Source: CBFDBF01 sp050291465 (lineage in GTDB: Bacteria; Pseudomonadota; Gammaproteobacteria; Chromatiales; Chromatiaceae). Taken from it: a DNA stretch of 64,000 nt. Below are positions 1 to 8,557 of this stretch, piece after piece; position 1 is the stretch's first letter, and every line of letters begins with the position of its first letter. The position numbers were made by a program, and so were the translations under genes. Under the pieces are notes generated by a model. It searched no databases. It was not told the origin of the DNA and saw nothing but the letters and a program-made list of their open reading frames with translations. The stretch spans positions 146,974-210,973 of the forward strand of contig JBNKJV010000006.1 of NCBI GenBank assembly GCA_050291465.1, read 5' to 3'.

Positions 1-1157
1 ATGATCTTGAACTCCTCGATACCCGGCAAATCCCGCAGAACGTAGATCAGCGCCAACCCGTGCAGAACGGTCCCGTCCCGGGCCACGATAAAGTCCGTTG
101 CCCGACCCTGGATTTCCTGCAGCAGGGGAAGGCCCCTTCCACAGGAACAGATCTCATCGCTCAGGATGCCTATATCACCCGTGCGGTAACGGATGAACGG
201 GAAATCCCGTGTGGCGAGATGGGTTACGACGATCTCTCCGGACTCCCCATTTGGAACTGCATTACCCTCTTTATCGATTATCTCGACGATGATGTCTTCT
301 GCGGTAATATGCATCCCGCCCTGCGGACACTGGTGGGCAATGAAGCCGGCATCCCGTCCGCCGTAACCGTTTGCGACCCGGCACCCGAAAATGGATTCGA
401 TCTTCTCCTTTTGATGCTCATACAGGCGCTCCGAGGTCACAAAGGCGACCTCTATCCCCAGGTCGTCCATTCCCATCCCGCGCGCCTCTGCATGGGACGC
501 AATCAACGACAGGGCCGAAGGGTACCCGAACAGCATTTTCGGGCGCACTTTACGGATCTCCCCGACAAACCGGTCGAGCTTTCCCTCCGACATCTCAAAA
601 GCGGGAAGCAGGCGGGTGCGAATGAGCCCGTCCCTGATCTGGCGGACCCTGTCCTGGGCGCCCAATTCGATGGGCGACCCCCAGACCACGATCTCCGGAT
701 CCCCGATATCCACCCCCCACCAGCGTGTGGCCCGCCATTTGGCCGCCACGTCATGGCTTACCCGTTCCTTTCCTATATAGAAGATCAGGGGCTCCCCGCT
801 GGACCCACCGGTATTGAAGCGTGACAGCCCCGCGGCGTTCTCCGCCTTAAGCCGTTCCTCGTTTTCCCGCATGAAGGGCTTCCCCACCAACGGAAGCCGC
901 CTGAGATCCTCCAGGCCGCTGACGGCTTCCGGATCGAACCCCCTCTCCCGGAACAGATCCCGGTAACAGGGGACGTTTTTACCCACATCGGCAAGAAACC
1001 GGCGCAGGTTCCGGAGCTGGAGTTCCCGCAGCCGCTCCGGTGCGAGCCACTGGCTCTGCTCCATTCCCCTGCGGACGGAAACGGTGTCATGCCCCTTCAT
1101 CCACTCATGCAGCGGAAACAGGAGGCCTGAAACAAGTCTGGTGTATAAACTGGTCAT
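1..1157 (-). CDS. Phenylacetate-CoA-ligase-like adenylate-forming enzyme (3' end outside the window)
   Basis: The first 385 residues are visible; the stop lies beyond position 1. The family activates a carboxylate with ATP and is commonly annotated as PaaK/CapK-like in capsule and exosortase polysaccharide clusters, where its substrate is usually unknown. Visible motifs are the phosphate-binding TGGSSG (residues 116-121), GYGGRDAG (264-271), YRTGD (324-328) and a Cys-rich CSCGRG stretch near 337-342. The start ATG at 1157 overlaps the stop of the upstream glycosyltransferase (ATGA), so the two are translationally coupled and this gene is the distal member. I infer a role in adding or activating a non-sugar decoration of the polysaccharide. 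It could equally be a CoA ligase of other specificity. Confidence 0.85.
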   Translation of the reverse strand, partial: MTSLYTRLVSGLLFPLHEWMKGHDTVSVRRGMEQSQWLAPERLRELQLRNLRRFLADVGKNVPCYRDLFRERGFDPEAVSGLEDLRRLPLVGKPFMRENEERLKAENAAGLSRFNTGGSSGEPLIFYIGKERVSHDVAAKWRATRWWGVDIGDPEIVVWGSPIELGAQDRVRQIRDGLIRTRLLPAFEMSEGKLDRFVGEIRKVRPKMLFGYPSALSLIASHAEARGMGMDDLGIEVAFVTSERLYEHQKEKIESIFGCRVANGYGGRDAGFIAHQCPQGGMHITAEDIIVEIIDKEGNAVPNGESGEIVVTHLATRDFPFIRYRTGDIGILSDEICSCGRGLPLLQEIQGRATDFIVARDGTVLHGLALIYVLRDLPGIEEFKI

Positions 1158-2374
1158 TTGTTGTTCTTTCCGTGCCCGGCGAGTTCCGAAAATAGCCGCT
1201 CAAGCACCCCCACCCGGGTATCCCAGGAGTTTTCCTCCGCATAGGCCAGGATCTCCTCCCGATCCCACGTTCTGGAAAGGGCGTCGTCCAGGGCCTTCTC
1301 CAGGCGCTGCGCATCATAGAACGGCACCACCGTCCCCAGCGCCTCACGGCATACCACCTCCCTGTTGCCCCCCACATCCGTGGTGATCACCGGCAGACCG
1401 CAGGCCATGGCTTCCAGGAAGACGTTTGCCCAGCCCTCGTTGCTGGTGGCCAGCACGAAAACATCCGCGGAGGAAAGCGGTATCTTAAGCTCCGCCGGTG
1501 GAACGGGGCCGAGAAATCGTACCACATCCTCCAGTTTCAGATTGGTAACCTGCCTGCGCAGACGCCCGCTCCAGTCCCCTTCCGCGCTCGGACCGCCGGC
1601 TACGAGATATTTCAGGCCCGGATTCCGCTCAAGCAATCCGGGCAACAGCTCAATTACCCGGTGAAACCCCTTGCGTTCCACCAGCCCCCCCACCGAGACC
1701 AACACCTTGTCCGTTTCGGACAGGCCCAACCGCCGCCTCGCCTCGTCTTTGGGGATGGGACTGAATTTCCGCGTGTCCACGCCGTTCCCCACCACCTGAA
1801 TCTTGGCGACATCCGCACCGAGCGAGACCACATGTCTTTTCAGGGAGTCCGATACCGAGATCACCCTGTCCGCCCGTTGCAGCGCCTTCAGCAACAAACG
1901 GCGATGGAGCCACATCGCGGCCTGCGGAACCTCCGTCCCGCGCAGGGTGATGGTGACCGGGATATCCAGCCATTTACCCAGCAGGGTCGCCGCGTAACCG
2001 TCCGGATAGGCGAAGTGGCTGTCGATCACGTCGAATCTGGTCTGCTTTTTCAGCCGCAGCAGTGCAGGCAGGCTGCCCAGGGCCATGAACAGGCCGTCCA
2101 GGGATTTAAGGATCCCGGGTATGGAGAAAAAACGGGGAAACAGCACCTCTTTCCCATCCTGCAGTTCCCGCGCCGGAACCGGTGGCCGGAAATGCGGCCG
2201 AAAGCGGCGTATCAGCTCCTGGCCTGGAAACCAGGGCTTGGGGGATATTACCGATATCGGAATCCTTTCTCCCACCCTGTACATGCGCTCCCGAATGAAT
2301 ACTCCGGCGTTGGGGGTAACAGCGTTTGGGAACAGGCTCGAAAATACCAGGACTCTTGCGGGGGTGCTTTCCAT
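1154..2374 (-). CDS. Glycosyltransferase family 4 (GT-B), exopolysaccharide cluster
   Basis: The 406-residue protein has the two-Rossmann GT-B layout. The N-terminal acceptor half contains a GVFIRERM segment after VFSSLFPNA, which is common in secreted-polysaccharide GT4 enzymes. The C-terminal donor half contains GLVERKGFHRVIEL and the donor-site motif NEGWANVFLEAMACGLPV. A longer reading begins at a TTG at 2404. I prefer the ATG at 2374 because the sequence downstream of it (ESTPARVLVFSSLF) is where homologues normally begin. The gene is the first of a two-gene unit with the ligase at 1-1157 and faces away from the sulfatase-like gene at 2647. It probably adds one hexose in the cytoplasm; donor and linkage cannot be read from sequence. 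Confidence 0.88.
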   Translation of the reverse strand: MESTPARVLVFSSLFPNAVTPNAGVFIRERMYRVGERIPISVISPKPWFPGQELIRRFRPHFRPPVPARELQDGKEVLFPRFFSIPGILKSLDGLFMALGSLPALLRLKKQTRFDVIDSHFAYPDGYAATLLGKWLDIPVTITLRGTEVPQAAMWLHRRLLLKALQRADRVISVSDSLKRHVVSLGADVAKIQVVGNGVDTRKFSPIPKDEARRRLGLSETDKVLVSVGGLVERKGFHRVIELLPGLLERNPGLKYLVAGGPSAEGDWSGRLRRQVTNLKLEDVVRFLGPVPPAELKIPLSSADVFVLATSNEGWANVFLEAMACGLPVITTDVGGNREVVCREALGTVVPFYDAQRLEKALDDALSRTWDREEILAYAEENSWDTRVGVLERLFSELAGHGKNNK

Positions 2375-2646
2375 GTAATTCTGACAAAATTCCCGATGTC
2401 TCAATAAGGCAGCCTTATTGACCTCTATATAAAAGTAATAGTGCTATGATGATGGCCCGAGCCCGAGGTATTATAGCATTCCTACCGTTTTGAAAATGAC
2501 TGGGTAATTAGTCATATTTTACCTCTTCTTAAACCCAATTAGGGTATTTGTGGGGAAGCAATCGGTATATTCTTTTTTCAAGTAACAATGATATATGAAG
2601 GGAACAGCTATACGCATAGAGACTATGCGGAAGCAATAAACTGGAC

Positions 2647-4689
2647 ATGGCCAACTTCAGCAACCTGTTTTCAAAACCGACAACATCATACCTGTCGTCT
2701 GTTTTCCTCGTAACCTTCTTTTGTTCTATTTTTGAATTCATCCTGTTGCAACTAAAATACGGGATATTTACAGGTGGTTTTCTTTTACCATTTTCGTATC
2801 TGTCCTGGGTAGACAGGACATTATTCATTTCCATCTACCTCTGGATGGATTTGGTACTTTTTGGTGCGCTCGGTGCTATCTGGTTCTCGTTAATGATCAG
2901 GCGAGGTACCCGCTTACTCGTCGCCTCCTACCTCTTTATATATTCCTGCTTATCGTTAATGGGTGTATGGCTTACCATTGAATATAAGGTACTTACCTAT
3001 TTCAACGATACGATCAATTTTTTGATCATTAAAAATCTTGGGGGAGGAAGCTTTACCAGCGCGATTCGCTATGTCGCCAATGAGTCCTCAATAATAATCA
3101 TTGCCTGTCTCTTATTGTTTCTCCTCTTCTTGATAGGGCTAAGAATTGTCCGAAATTCCGCAACTGTCAGCTATTTTATTGCCAGCGGACCCCTGCCGTT
3201 CAGAAAAAGATGGCTGATCCCTGTTACCGGCTCCATCACAATAGGCCTGATCGTACTGGTTAACTCCCATTTCTCCCTGCTCTATGGCCTCAATAAAACG
3301 ACCTCTTATGTGTTAATCAGCTCTGTTCTCGATAAAGTTACCGATGTTGACAGGGACGGCCATGGACTTTTTTCATTCCCCGTCGATTCCGCGCCACTCG
3401 ATCCTTCCGTTTTCCCGGGAGCGCTGGATATACCAGGTAATGACATTGACGAGGATGGATATGGAGGTGATTTCACCTGGAATGAGGACAACCTTGACCC
3501 GCTGCGGCAATTACCGCCTGAACAGGGGTCCCATATCCTGTTAATTGTCCTGGAAAGCACGAGAAGCGATTTGCTTGAAATAGAGTACGCCGGGAAACCT
3601 ATCGCCCCCAATATCGCTGCAATCGAAAAATCCGGCAGTGCCGTCCAATACGCATACAGCCATACCGGCTATACGACCACATCCCTGACCGCCCTATTAA
3701 ATCGCTCTCTTGCCTCCGGTTATGAGAGAACAAGGTTGTCTGATTTTCTAAGCGAATCCGGCTACTCCCTCTCTTTCATTTCCGGGCAGGATGAATCTTT
3801 CGGCCACGTAGCAACGAGAACCGGCATGGCTGATAAGGATAAGTACCTGTTCGACGCCCAATCCGCCCTGCAGGATCGCGTCTACCCCAGCAAGGATTCC
3901 GGGAGTCTTAGATTAAGTGAAGATCGGGTAGTACAGGCCTTTTTTGAGAGATCATCGGATGTTGACTGGAAACAACCACAGTTCTTTTATATCAACCTTC
4001 AGGCCGCCCATTTCCCCTATTCCTACCCTTCCATGCCCGTGCTTGTCGGCGAACGTCCTATCCCCCGTTCCGAAATAAGCGAGACCAACCGGGACTGGCT
4101 GGAAACCACCTACTGGAATGCGGTTTCCGTAGCGGACCAGGCGATAGGCAGGATTATTCAGCGTCTAAAGAAACTCGGCGTCTATGATCAAACCCTGGTG
4201 GTGATCGTTGCGGATCATGGGGAGTCCCTGTTCGATGATCACTTTCTCGGACATGGCCACGCTCTCGACGAGGCGCAAACACGAATCCCACTGATATTCA
4301 ATCGACCCGGTATCGATGTTAAGAGCGCTGTCGGCCAAGTGGATATGGCCGATCTGGTAGTGCAATTGGCTACCGGTCGCTTTTCGAACCAACAGTGGGA
4401 CGCACCGCAAAAACCGGTTCTTCAGATTGTCGGCTCTCTGGATGTTCCACAACTTGTAGGTACGGTTTCCTATGGTGAAATCCGCACCATCCTCGATCTG
4501 CGAACACGTAAGGTATTTTTCAGTGATCTGGAACGCTGGGAGGACTTTGATGTCGCCTATGATGATCCGGTAATGGGGGCGCGTACGAAAGGTCTCATCA
4601 ATCTTTGGGAATCAACCCGTTGGGAAAATCACTTGGCTCGCCAGGAAAAGGAAACACCGAAACCGCCGGAGCAGACAGAGCCCTTGTAG
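2647..4689 (+). CDS. Membrane-anchored sulfatase / LtaS-fold transferase
   Basis: The 680-residue protein has about five N-terminal membrane segments (roughly 14-34, 59-82, 89-110, 147-167, 189-209) followed by a large periplasmic alkaline-phosphatase-superfamily domain. Visible active-site elements are VLESTR (301-306, acidic metal ligand), SHTGYTTTS (338-346, candidate Thr nucleophile in place of formylglycine Cys/Ser), and DHGE at 523-526 followed by an HGH near 537. The architecture is that of phosphoethanolamine/phosphoglycerol transferases rather than a soluble sulfatase. Two acidic DxDxDG-like stretches (233-240 and 266-275) precede the catalytic domain and look like calcium-binding loops. 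It stands alone on the plus strand, is AT-richer than the export genes, and probably modifies the polysaccharide or lipid with a phospho-group. A true sulfatase is less likely. Confidence 0.8.
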   Translation: MANFSNLFSKPTTSYLSSVFLVTFFCSIFEFILLQLKYGIFTGGFLLPFSYLSWVDRTLFISIYLWMDLVLFGALGAIWFSLMIRRGTRLLVASYLFIYSCLSLMGVWLTIEYKVLTYFNDTINFLIIKNLGGGSFTSAIRYVANESSIIIIACLLLFLLFLIGLRIVRNSATVSYFIASGPLPFRKRWLIPVTGSITIGLIVLVNSHFSLLYGLNKTTSYVLISSVLDKVTDVDRDGHGLFSFPVDSAPLDPSVFPGALDIPGNDIDEDGYGGDFTWNEDNLDPLRQLPPEQGSHILLIVLESTRSDLLEIEYAGKPIAPNIAAIEKSGSAVQYAYSHTGYTTTSLTALLNRSLASGYERTRLSDFLSESGYSLSFISGQDESFGHVATRTGMADKDKYLFDAQSALQDRVYPSKDSGSLRLSEDRVVQAFFERSSDVDWKQPQFFYINLQAAHFPYSYPSMPVLVGERPIPRSEISETNRDWLETTYWNAVSVADQAIGRIIQRLKKLGVYDQTLVVIVADHGESLFDDHFLGHGHALDEAQTRIPLIFNRPGIDVKSAVGQVDMADLVVQLATGRFSNQQWDAPQKPVLQIVGSLDVPQLVGTVSYGEIRTILDLRTRKVFFSDLERWEDFDVAYDDPVMGARTKGLINLWESTRWENHLARQEKETPKPPEQTEPL

Positions 4690-4764
4690 CAAGAAAAACG
4701 TGTCATCCCGGCGCGGACGCGTAGGGCGGCGGCGATTCTCCGCGACTTTTCCACCGTTCTTTTT

Positions 4765-4837
4765 GCCACAGAGGACACGGAGGAAACCCGGAAACGCGGT
4801 ATGCTTTTTCTCCCTGAACCCCTGTGTTCTCAGTGGT
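4765..4837. repeat. Dispersed imperfect palindrome, CACAGAGG type (copy 1)
   Basis: The left arm begins GCCACAGAGGACACGGAGG and the right arm ends CCCCTGTGTTCTCAGTGGT, which is nearly its reverse complement. The same design occurs at 28226-28315, 31604-31692 and 55129-55180. It lies in the gap between the sulfatase-like gene and epsI and contains no credible ORF. The rest of 4690-5043 holds a GC-rich tract and the separate inverted repeat at 4928-5002. Confidence 0.7.
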
Positions 4838-4927
4838 GAGAGATAACAGGTTAATTCGTCCCGCATAATGGGAACCTCTATCCAGGATCACTCCCGTCCT
4901 TGTTTTTCGTGCGTTATTTTTGACGGA

Positions 4928-5002
4928 GCACTGTAGGAGCCCTCTCCTGAGGGCGATCTGCTTGGGTTCCGCATAGCTCAGAGGACCGGGCTCCTATAGT
5001 GC
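4928..5002. repeat. REP-like inverted repeat with GTAGGAGCCC ends
   Basis: GCACTGTAGGAGCCC at 4928-4942 is the reverse complement, with one mismatch, of GGGCTCCTATAGTGC at 4988-5002. An internal CTCTCCTGAGGGCGA follows the left arm. The GTAGGAGC core resembles the REP sequences of pseudomonads and other gammaproteobacteria, which are linked to RAYT transposases. No RAYT gene is in the window. It sits just downstream of the epsI stop and could also attenuate transcription. Confidence 0.65.
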
Positions 5003-5043
5003 TTCGCCCCCCTGCTGCCCTTCCGGAAACGGGTGCAAACCCC

Positions 5044-5661
5044 TTATTCTTCCATAAAATCCTGAATCGCAGCTGCGAGAATAGCCGCCGCCGGCGTTTC
5101 CCGAAAATCAACTCCCGGTTTTTCGTAGGAACCGGAGATATAGAATAATGTGAGAGGCTTCCTGGCACTTACAAGCAATGCCAACGTGTTCTTTATCTGG
5201 TGCGAAATCGGATCCTCAACAAATTCATCGTCATATAGCAAGACGTAGCCCGCGAATCCCAAGCCATCGACCTGATTATAGAGATGCACAGGAATATCCT
5301 GTCCCCCCGTTAGTCTTACCGTACCCTGCTGCTCCAGATTGCTGCCATAGGACAACCCAAGTTCCGGATGATGGTATAGGCGTTTATGGTCATAGGACCT
5401 GGCTACAAATAGACGAACATCATTTTTTCCTGGGTGGGTATATACACGCTCAAACCAATCCTGACTTTTGAACATTTCGTCGACCCATTCCTGCCTATGC
5501 CTTCCATAGGGCTCCGAGATGAAACCATTCAGCCCCTTTTCAACGACCGCTACGGATTTCCCATCATCCAATTCAGCTCCGGCGTAAGTATGTATCAACG
5601 TGGGGATCAGGGCGAGAAACAGAAGCAGAATAACGGGAATGGCATATCGTGAGGAGATCAT
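5044..5661 (-). CDS. epsI: EpsI-family exosortase-associated protein (DUF3485)
   Basis: The 205-residue protein has one N-terminal signal anchor (about residues 5-25) and a periplasmic domain of the EpsI/DUF3485 type, which accompanies exosortases and is often fused to their C terminus. Its ATG overlaps the exosortase stop (ATGA at 5658-5661), so translation is coupled. Here the two functions are separate polypeptides. The exact biochemical role of EpsI is not established; it is needed for exosortase-linked polysaccharide production in studied systems. The identification rests on context plus overall shape (length, anchor, conserved tract around YNQVDGLGFAGYVLLYDD). Confidence 0.8.
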   Translation of the reverse strand: MISSRYAIPVILLLFLALIPTLIHTYAGAELDDGKSVAVVEKGLNGFISEPYGRHRQEWVDEMFKSQDWFERVYTHPGKNDVRLFVARSYDHKRLYHHPELGLSYGSNLEQQGTVRLTGGQDIPVHLYNQVDGLGFAGYVLLYDDEFVEDPISHQIKNTLALLVSARKPLTLFYISGSYEKPGVDFRETPAAAILAAAIQDFMEE

Positions 5662-6524
5662 TGTGATGCTTCCCGGGCTGTTCCCTTGTCCCGACCCATC
5701 CAGAATATGACAGGCAAAGCGACTACGAATGTAAGCAGTCCTGAAATCTCATGTGCCGATGTTTTGAGGACGTCAAGTCCGTTCCACTGCACCAGAAGTG
5801 TTAACACCAGCACCCTCACGATATTGACACCGATTGCAAGCGGCGCTGCGATAAGCAGTACCAATACTTTCCTGAGATTACTGGTTGAAAAATAGGCAGT
5901 AAGTATCGCCACCGTTACAGTCGCGTAAAGAGTTGAAAACCCGCTACAGGCGTCCGCAACCTGCAACGAGCCGTTCGGCGTCTGTAACAAGGTATCCTGG
6001 GCGAAAACCGGTACGCCGAGATAGGGGAGCAACATCGCGACGCTATCCGCGGCTATGTGCCTCAATGCAAGATGCGTGGATTCTGTAAACGTAAGTGGTA
6101 TCGGCAACGTAAGAAACAACGTGGCCAGCGGAAATATGATGGATTTCGTACGCTCTATCCCGAAAAACAAAAGGGCCAGTCCCGGAAGCGACAAAAAAAA
6201 TGCCGCAGCGGCCAGAAGCTGGGTATGTATCCCGGTATCCAACATATGAAGTCCCAGCGCCGGTATCAGCAGAGCGAACCCCCAGGGGCTGGAATCTCTG
6301 GGAAGATCCTTTTTCTGTCCTAACTCCTCCCATATCAGATAACCGACCACCAATGTTATCAGTATACCGTGGCCGTTATTCCAAACACTCAACGTCCATC
6401 TGTCCCAAAGCCATACAAGCGTCGGCCCGAAAAGGATAAGCAGCAGCATTGCCACCAACCATAAGTACCGGTTGCCGGCTGCATCCTGATTATAGGTCTG
6501 GGTCGATGAGACTGATGTAGACAT
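5658..6524 (-). CDS. xrtA: Exosortase (transpeptidase for PEP-CTERM proteins)
   Basis: The 288-residue integral membrane protein has about eight hydrophobic segments. All three exosortase catalytic positions are present: Cys193 in VADACSG, Arg237 in NIVRV and His258 in SAHEISG. Exosortases cleave the C-terminal PEP-CTERM anchor of exported proteins and pass them to the outer surface. A candidate substrate, ending with VPEPATILL, a hydrophobic stretch and a TRRK tail, is encoded at 33100-33894. Class A is inferred from the surrounding XrtA-type polysaccharide genes; the absence of a fused EpsI domain leaves some doubt about subclass. The gene heads the xrt-epsI pair and its upstream region (6525-6869) is AT-rich. 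Confidence 0.9.
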   Translation of the reverse strand: MSTSVSSTQTYNQDAAGNRYLWLVAMLLLILFGPTLVWLWDRWTLSVWNNGHGILITLVVGYLIWEELGQKKDLPRDSSPWGFALLIPALGLHMLDTGIHTQLLAAAAFFLSLPGLALLFFGIERTKSIIFPLATLFLTLPIPLTFTESTHLALRHIAADSVAMLLPYLGVPVFAQDTLLQTPNGSLQVADACSGFSTLYATVTVAILTAYFSTSNLRKVLVLLIAAPLAIGVNIVRVLVLTLLVQWNGLDVLKTSAHEISGLLTFVVALPVIFWMGRDKGTAREASQ

Positions 6525-6869
6525 TGCTTTTGGGAATCAGTTGTCAGTTGTCGGTGAAGTTTGGCATAAACCTCCCTCTATTTCGATATTTGGATGGTCA
6601 TATTTCTTGCCCCGATCATGCGTGATTACATTTTCAGCAAACTGCCGTTCCTCACCCCCCGCCGGAAGCATTCGCCCCTGATCGTATCAATTTCCGGATT
6701 TGAGGAGTATTCCCGATAAATGATCAGATGTGAGGGCCCGAAATCTTCCCATTTTTACCGTTTTCGGCTTATGATTATACCCTTACTAAGAGCCTTGTAT
6801 TTTAACCTATTACTTTGTTTTATATAGTATTTTACGCACACAACCCGATTTTTGCTTTAACCAAAACAG
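6525..6869. other. Divergent intergenic region with AT-rich promoter-like DNA and two AGTTGTC heptads
   Basis: This 345-base gap separates the exosortase (minus) from the GT39-like gene (plus). Directly before the exosortase start are two copies of AGTTGTC (6539-6552), the same heptad that is repeated seven times at 14620. From about 6770 to 6869 the DNA is strongly AT-rich and contains a TATAGT box near 6826 that could serve the rightward gene. No ORF is convincing here. Confidence 0.5.
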
Positions 6870-8531
6870 ATGCAATTTACCAGGCAAGACATTATTTCAC
6901 CCGGGATATCTCTCTTTATTATCTTGTCTGTCCTCAGCGTCCTTGTGACACGTGAGTTGGGCAACCCGCATTTGGGGTACCCCGATGCCGATCGCATCTT
7001 AATGGACGGTGTTTTTATTCACGATTTCCTGCGTGATCTTCCTCTAACGGGAATTTACGACTATACGATCAACTATTATGCGCAATACCCTGCCCTGAGT
7101 ATCGGCTATCGCCCCCCGTTCTTTCCTTTTGTCGAGGCTATTTTCAACTTGGCCTTTGGGTTAAACGTCTGGAGCAGCAGGCTCGCTATCCTCGCTTTTG
7201 CTCTGGTGGGATTTTCCTCCTGGTTTTTCCTAGTCAGAAGAATATTCAATACCACGACCGCCCTCGCAAGTTCCTTATTGCTTATGAGCCTGCCTTTCGT
7301 CGCACGCTGGGGCTGGTACACCATGGGAGAACTTCCTCTTCTCTCCATGACTATGCTGACATGCTATCTTTTCTATCGCTATGTTGAGACTGATAATACG
7401 CGTTTCCTTTTCGCTTGCGCCGTCTCTTTTGTTTTGTCCGTCTGGACCAAGCAGACCGCCTTCTATCTTGCTTTCTTTTTTATTCTATACCTTGTCTATG
7501 ACAAATCACTACTCGATCGCTTGAGGCGGCGCAAGACCTGGGGTGCTGTATTCCTCATATTTGTTGCGCTTGTTCCATTGGCTTTCATAACCCTATGGCT
7601 GGGAGACCAGAATCTAGAGCAATCTATAGGGCTTGCATCCCCATCCGGCTATTCTCCGTGGGAGCAACGTTGGAAAAGTATTCCGGAGCATTTCAGCAAT
7701 ATTTATCATCACCAGACAACGCTTCCATTTCTTATACTTTCCATTTCCGGTATGTTGCTTTCCATAATCAAGCGCGATCGGAAAACCGTATTCTTCTGGC
7801 TGTTTATTATTTCCACCTTCCTGTTCTTCTCTTATATTGTCCATAAGAACGAACGCTATTCCATATTCTGGTTACCGGCGTTCTCCTTGTTTGCCGCATA
7901 TCCATTTTATCTCTTACGTAATAACAACCTTGCCAGATACTTTTCCGGTTTAGTCATTCTCGGTATTTTCTCCTACCAGGTAGTTACTATTTATAAGAAC
8001 GAACCTGGTTATGCCACGGGATACCGGGAGGCGGCCCAATTTATATTGGACAACAGCAGGTCCCCAACCGTTTTTATTGACGCCTATAACAACGGATACT
8101 TCACGTATTTCATGCGTGCCCTTGATGATGAACGTTCCATGTATGTGTTAAGGGCGGATAAGCTCCTTGCATCATCGTCTATAAGCGCAAAACACAGAAT
8201 TGAGATACATGCTCAAAACAAAAGGGATATTCTTAAGATTATTGACGACTACGGTATCGAATTTATTGTTATAGAACGTGAGGACATTTCCGGGGTTGCC
8301 ATATACAAGGAGCTGAGATCGCTTCTCAATGACGGCCCGTTTTCCGTCGTAAAACGTATACCCGTAATATCCTCACGTCCGGTATTGCAGGGCCAGGAAC
8401 TATTGGTTTATCGCTATCTTGATCGCAAACCGATTTCCGGCAATACGCTGACCCTGCATCTTCCTGTTGTCGGTCAAACAATAAACGTTCCCCTTCGCCA
8501 ACTAATCGACAGTGATAAAAAGCAAAAATAG
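6870..8531 (+). CDS. GT39-like membrane glycosyltransferase (ArnT/PMT superfamily)
   Basis: The 553-residue protein has a multi-pass membrane N-terminal two-thirds, with many hydrophobic helices up to about residue 375, and a soluble C-terminal domain. The first periplasmic loop carries PDADRI, the acidic motif expected of GT-C enzymes of the ArnT/PMT type, followed by the GYRPPFFPF segment. Such enzymes transfer sugar from a polyprenyl-phosphate donor to lipid A, protein or polysaccharide on the periplasmic side. No Shine-Dalgarno sequence is obvious before the ATG. It converges with the flippase (27 bp apart) and is AT-richer than the export genes, suggesting a variable cassette. It could also act as a polymerase, since no Wzy was recognised. 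Confidence 0.75.
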   Translation: MQFTRQDIISPGISLFIILSVLSVLVTRELGNPHLGYPDADRILMDGVFIHDFLRDLPLTGIYDYTINYYAQYPALSIGYRPPFFPFVEAIFNLAFGLNVWSSRLAILAFALVGFSSWFFLVRRIFNTTTALASSLLLMSLPFVARWGWYTMGELPLLSMTMLTCYLFYRYVETDNTRFLFACAVSFVLSVWTKQTAFYLAFFFILYLVYDKSLLDRLRRRKTWGAVFLIFVALVPLAFITLWLGDQNLEQSIGLASPSGYSPWEQRWKSIPEHFSNIYHHQTTLPFLILSISGMLLSIIKRDRKTVFFWLFIISTFLFFSYIVHKNERYSIFWLPAFSLFAAYPFYLLRNNNLARYFSGLVILGIFSYQVVTIYKNEPGYATGYREAAQFILDNSRSPTVFIDAYNNGYFTYFMRALDDERSMYVLRADKLLASSSISAKHRIEIHAQNKRDILKIIDDYGIEFIVIEREDISGVAIYKELRSLLNDGPFSVVKRIPVISSRPVLQGQELLVYRYLDRKPISGNTLTLHLPVVGQTINVPLRQLIDSDKKQK

Positions 8532-8557
8532 TCTTACCGTTAACGCCATATGCCAGG

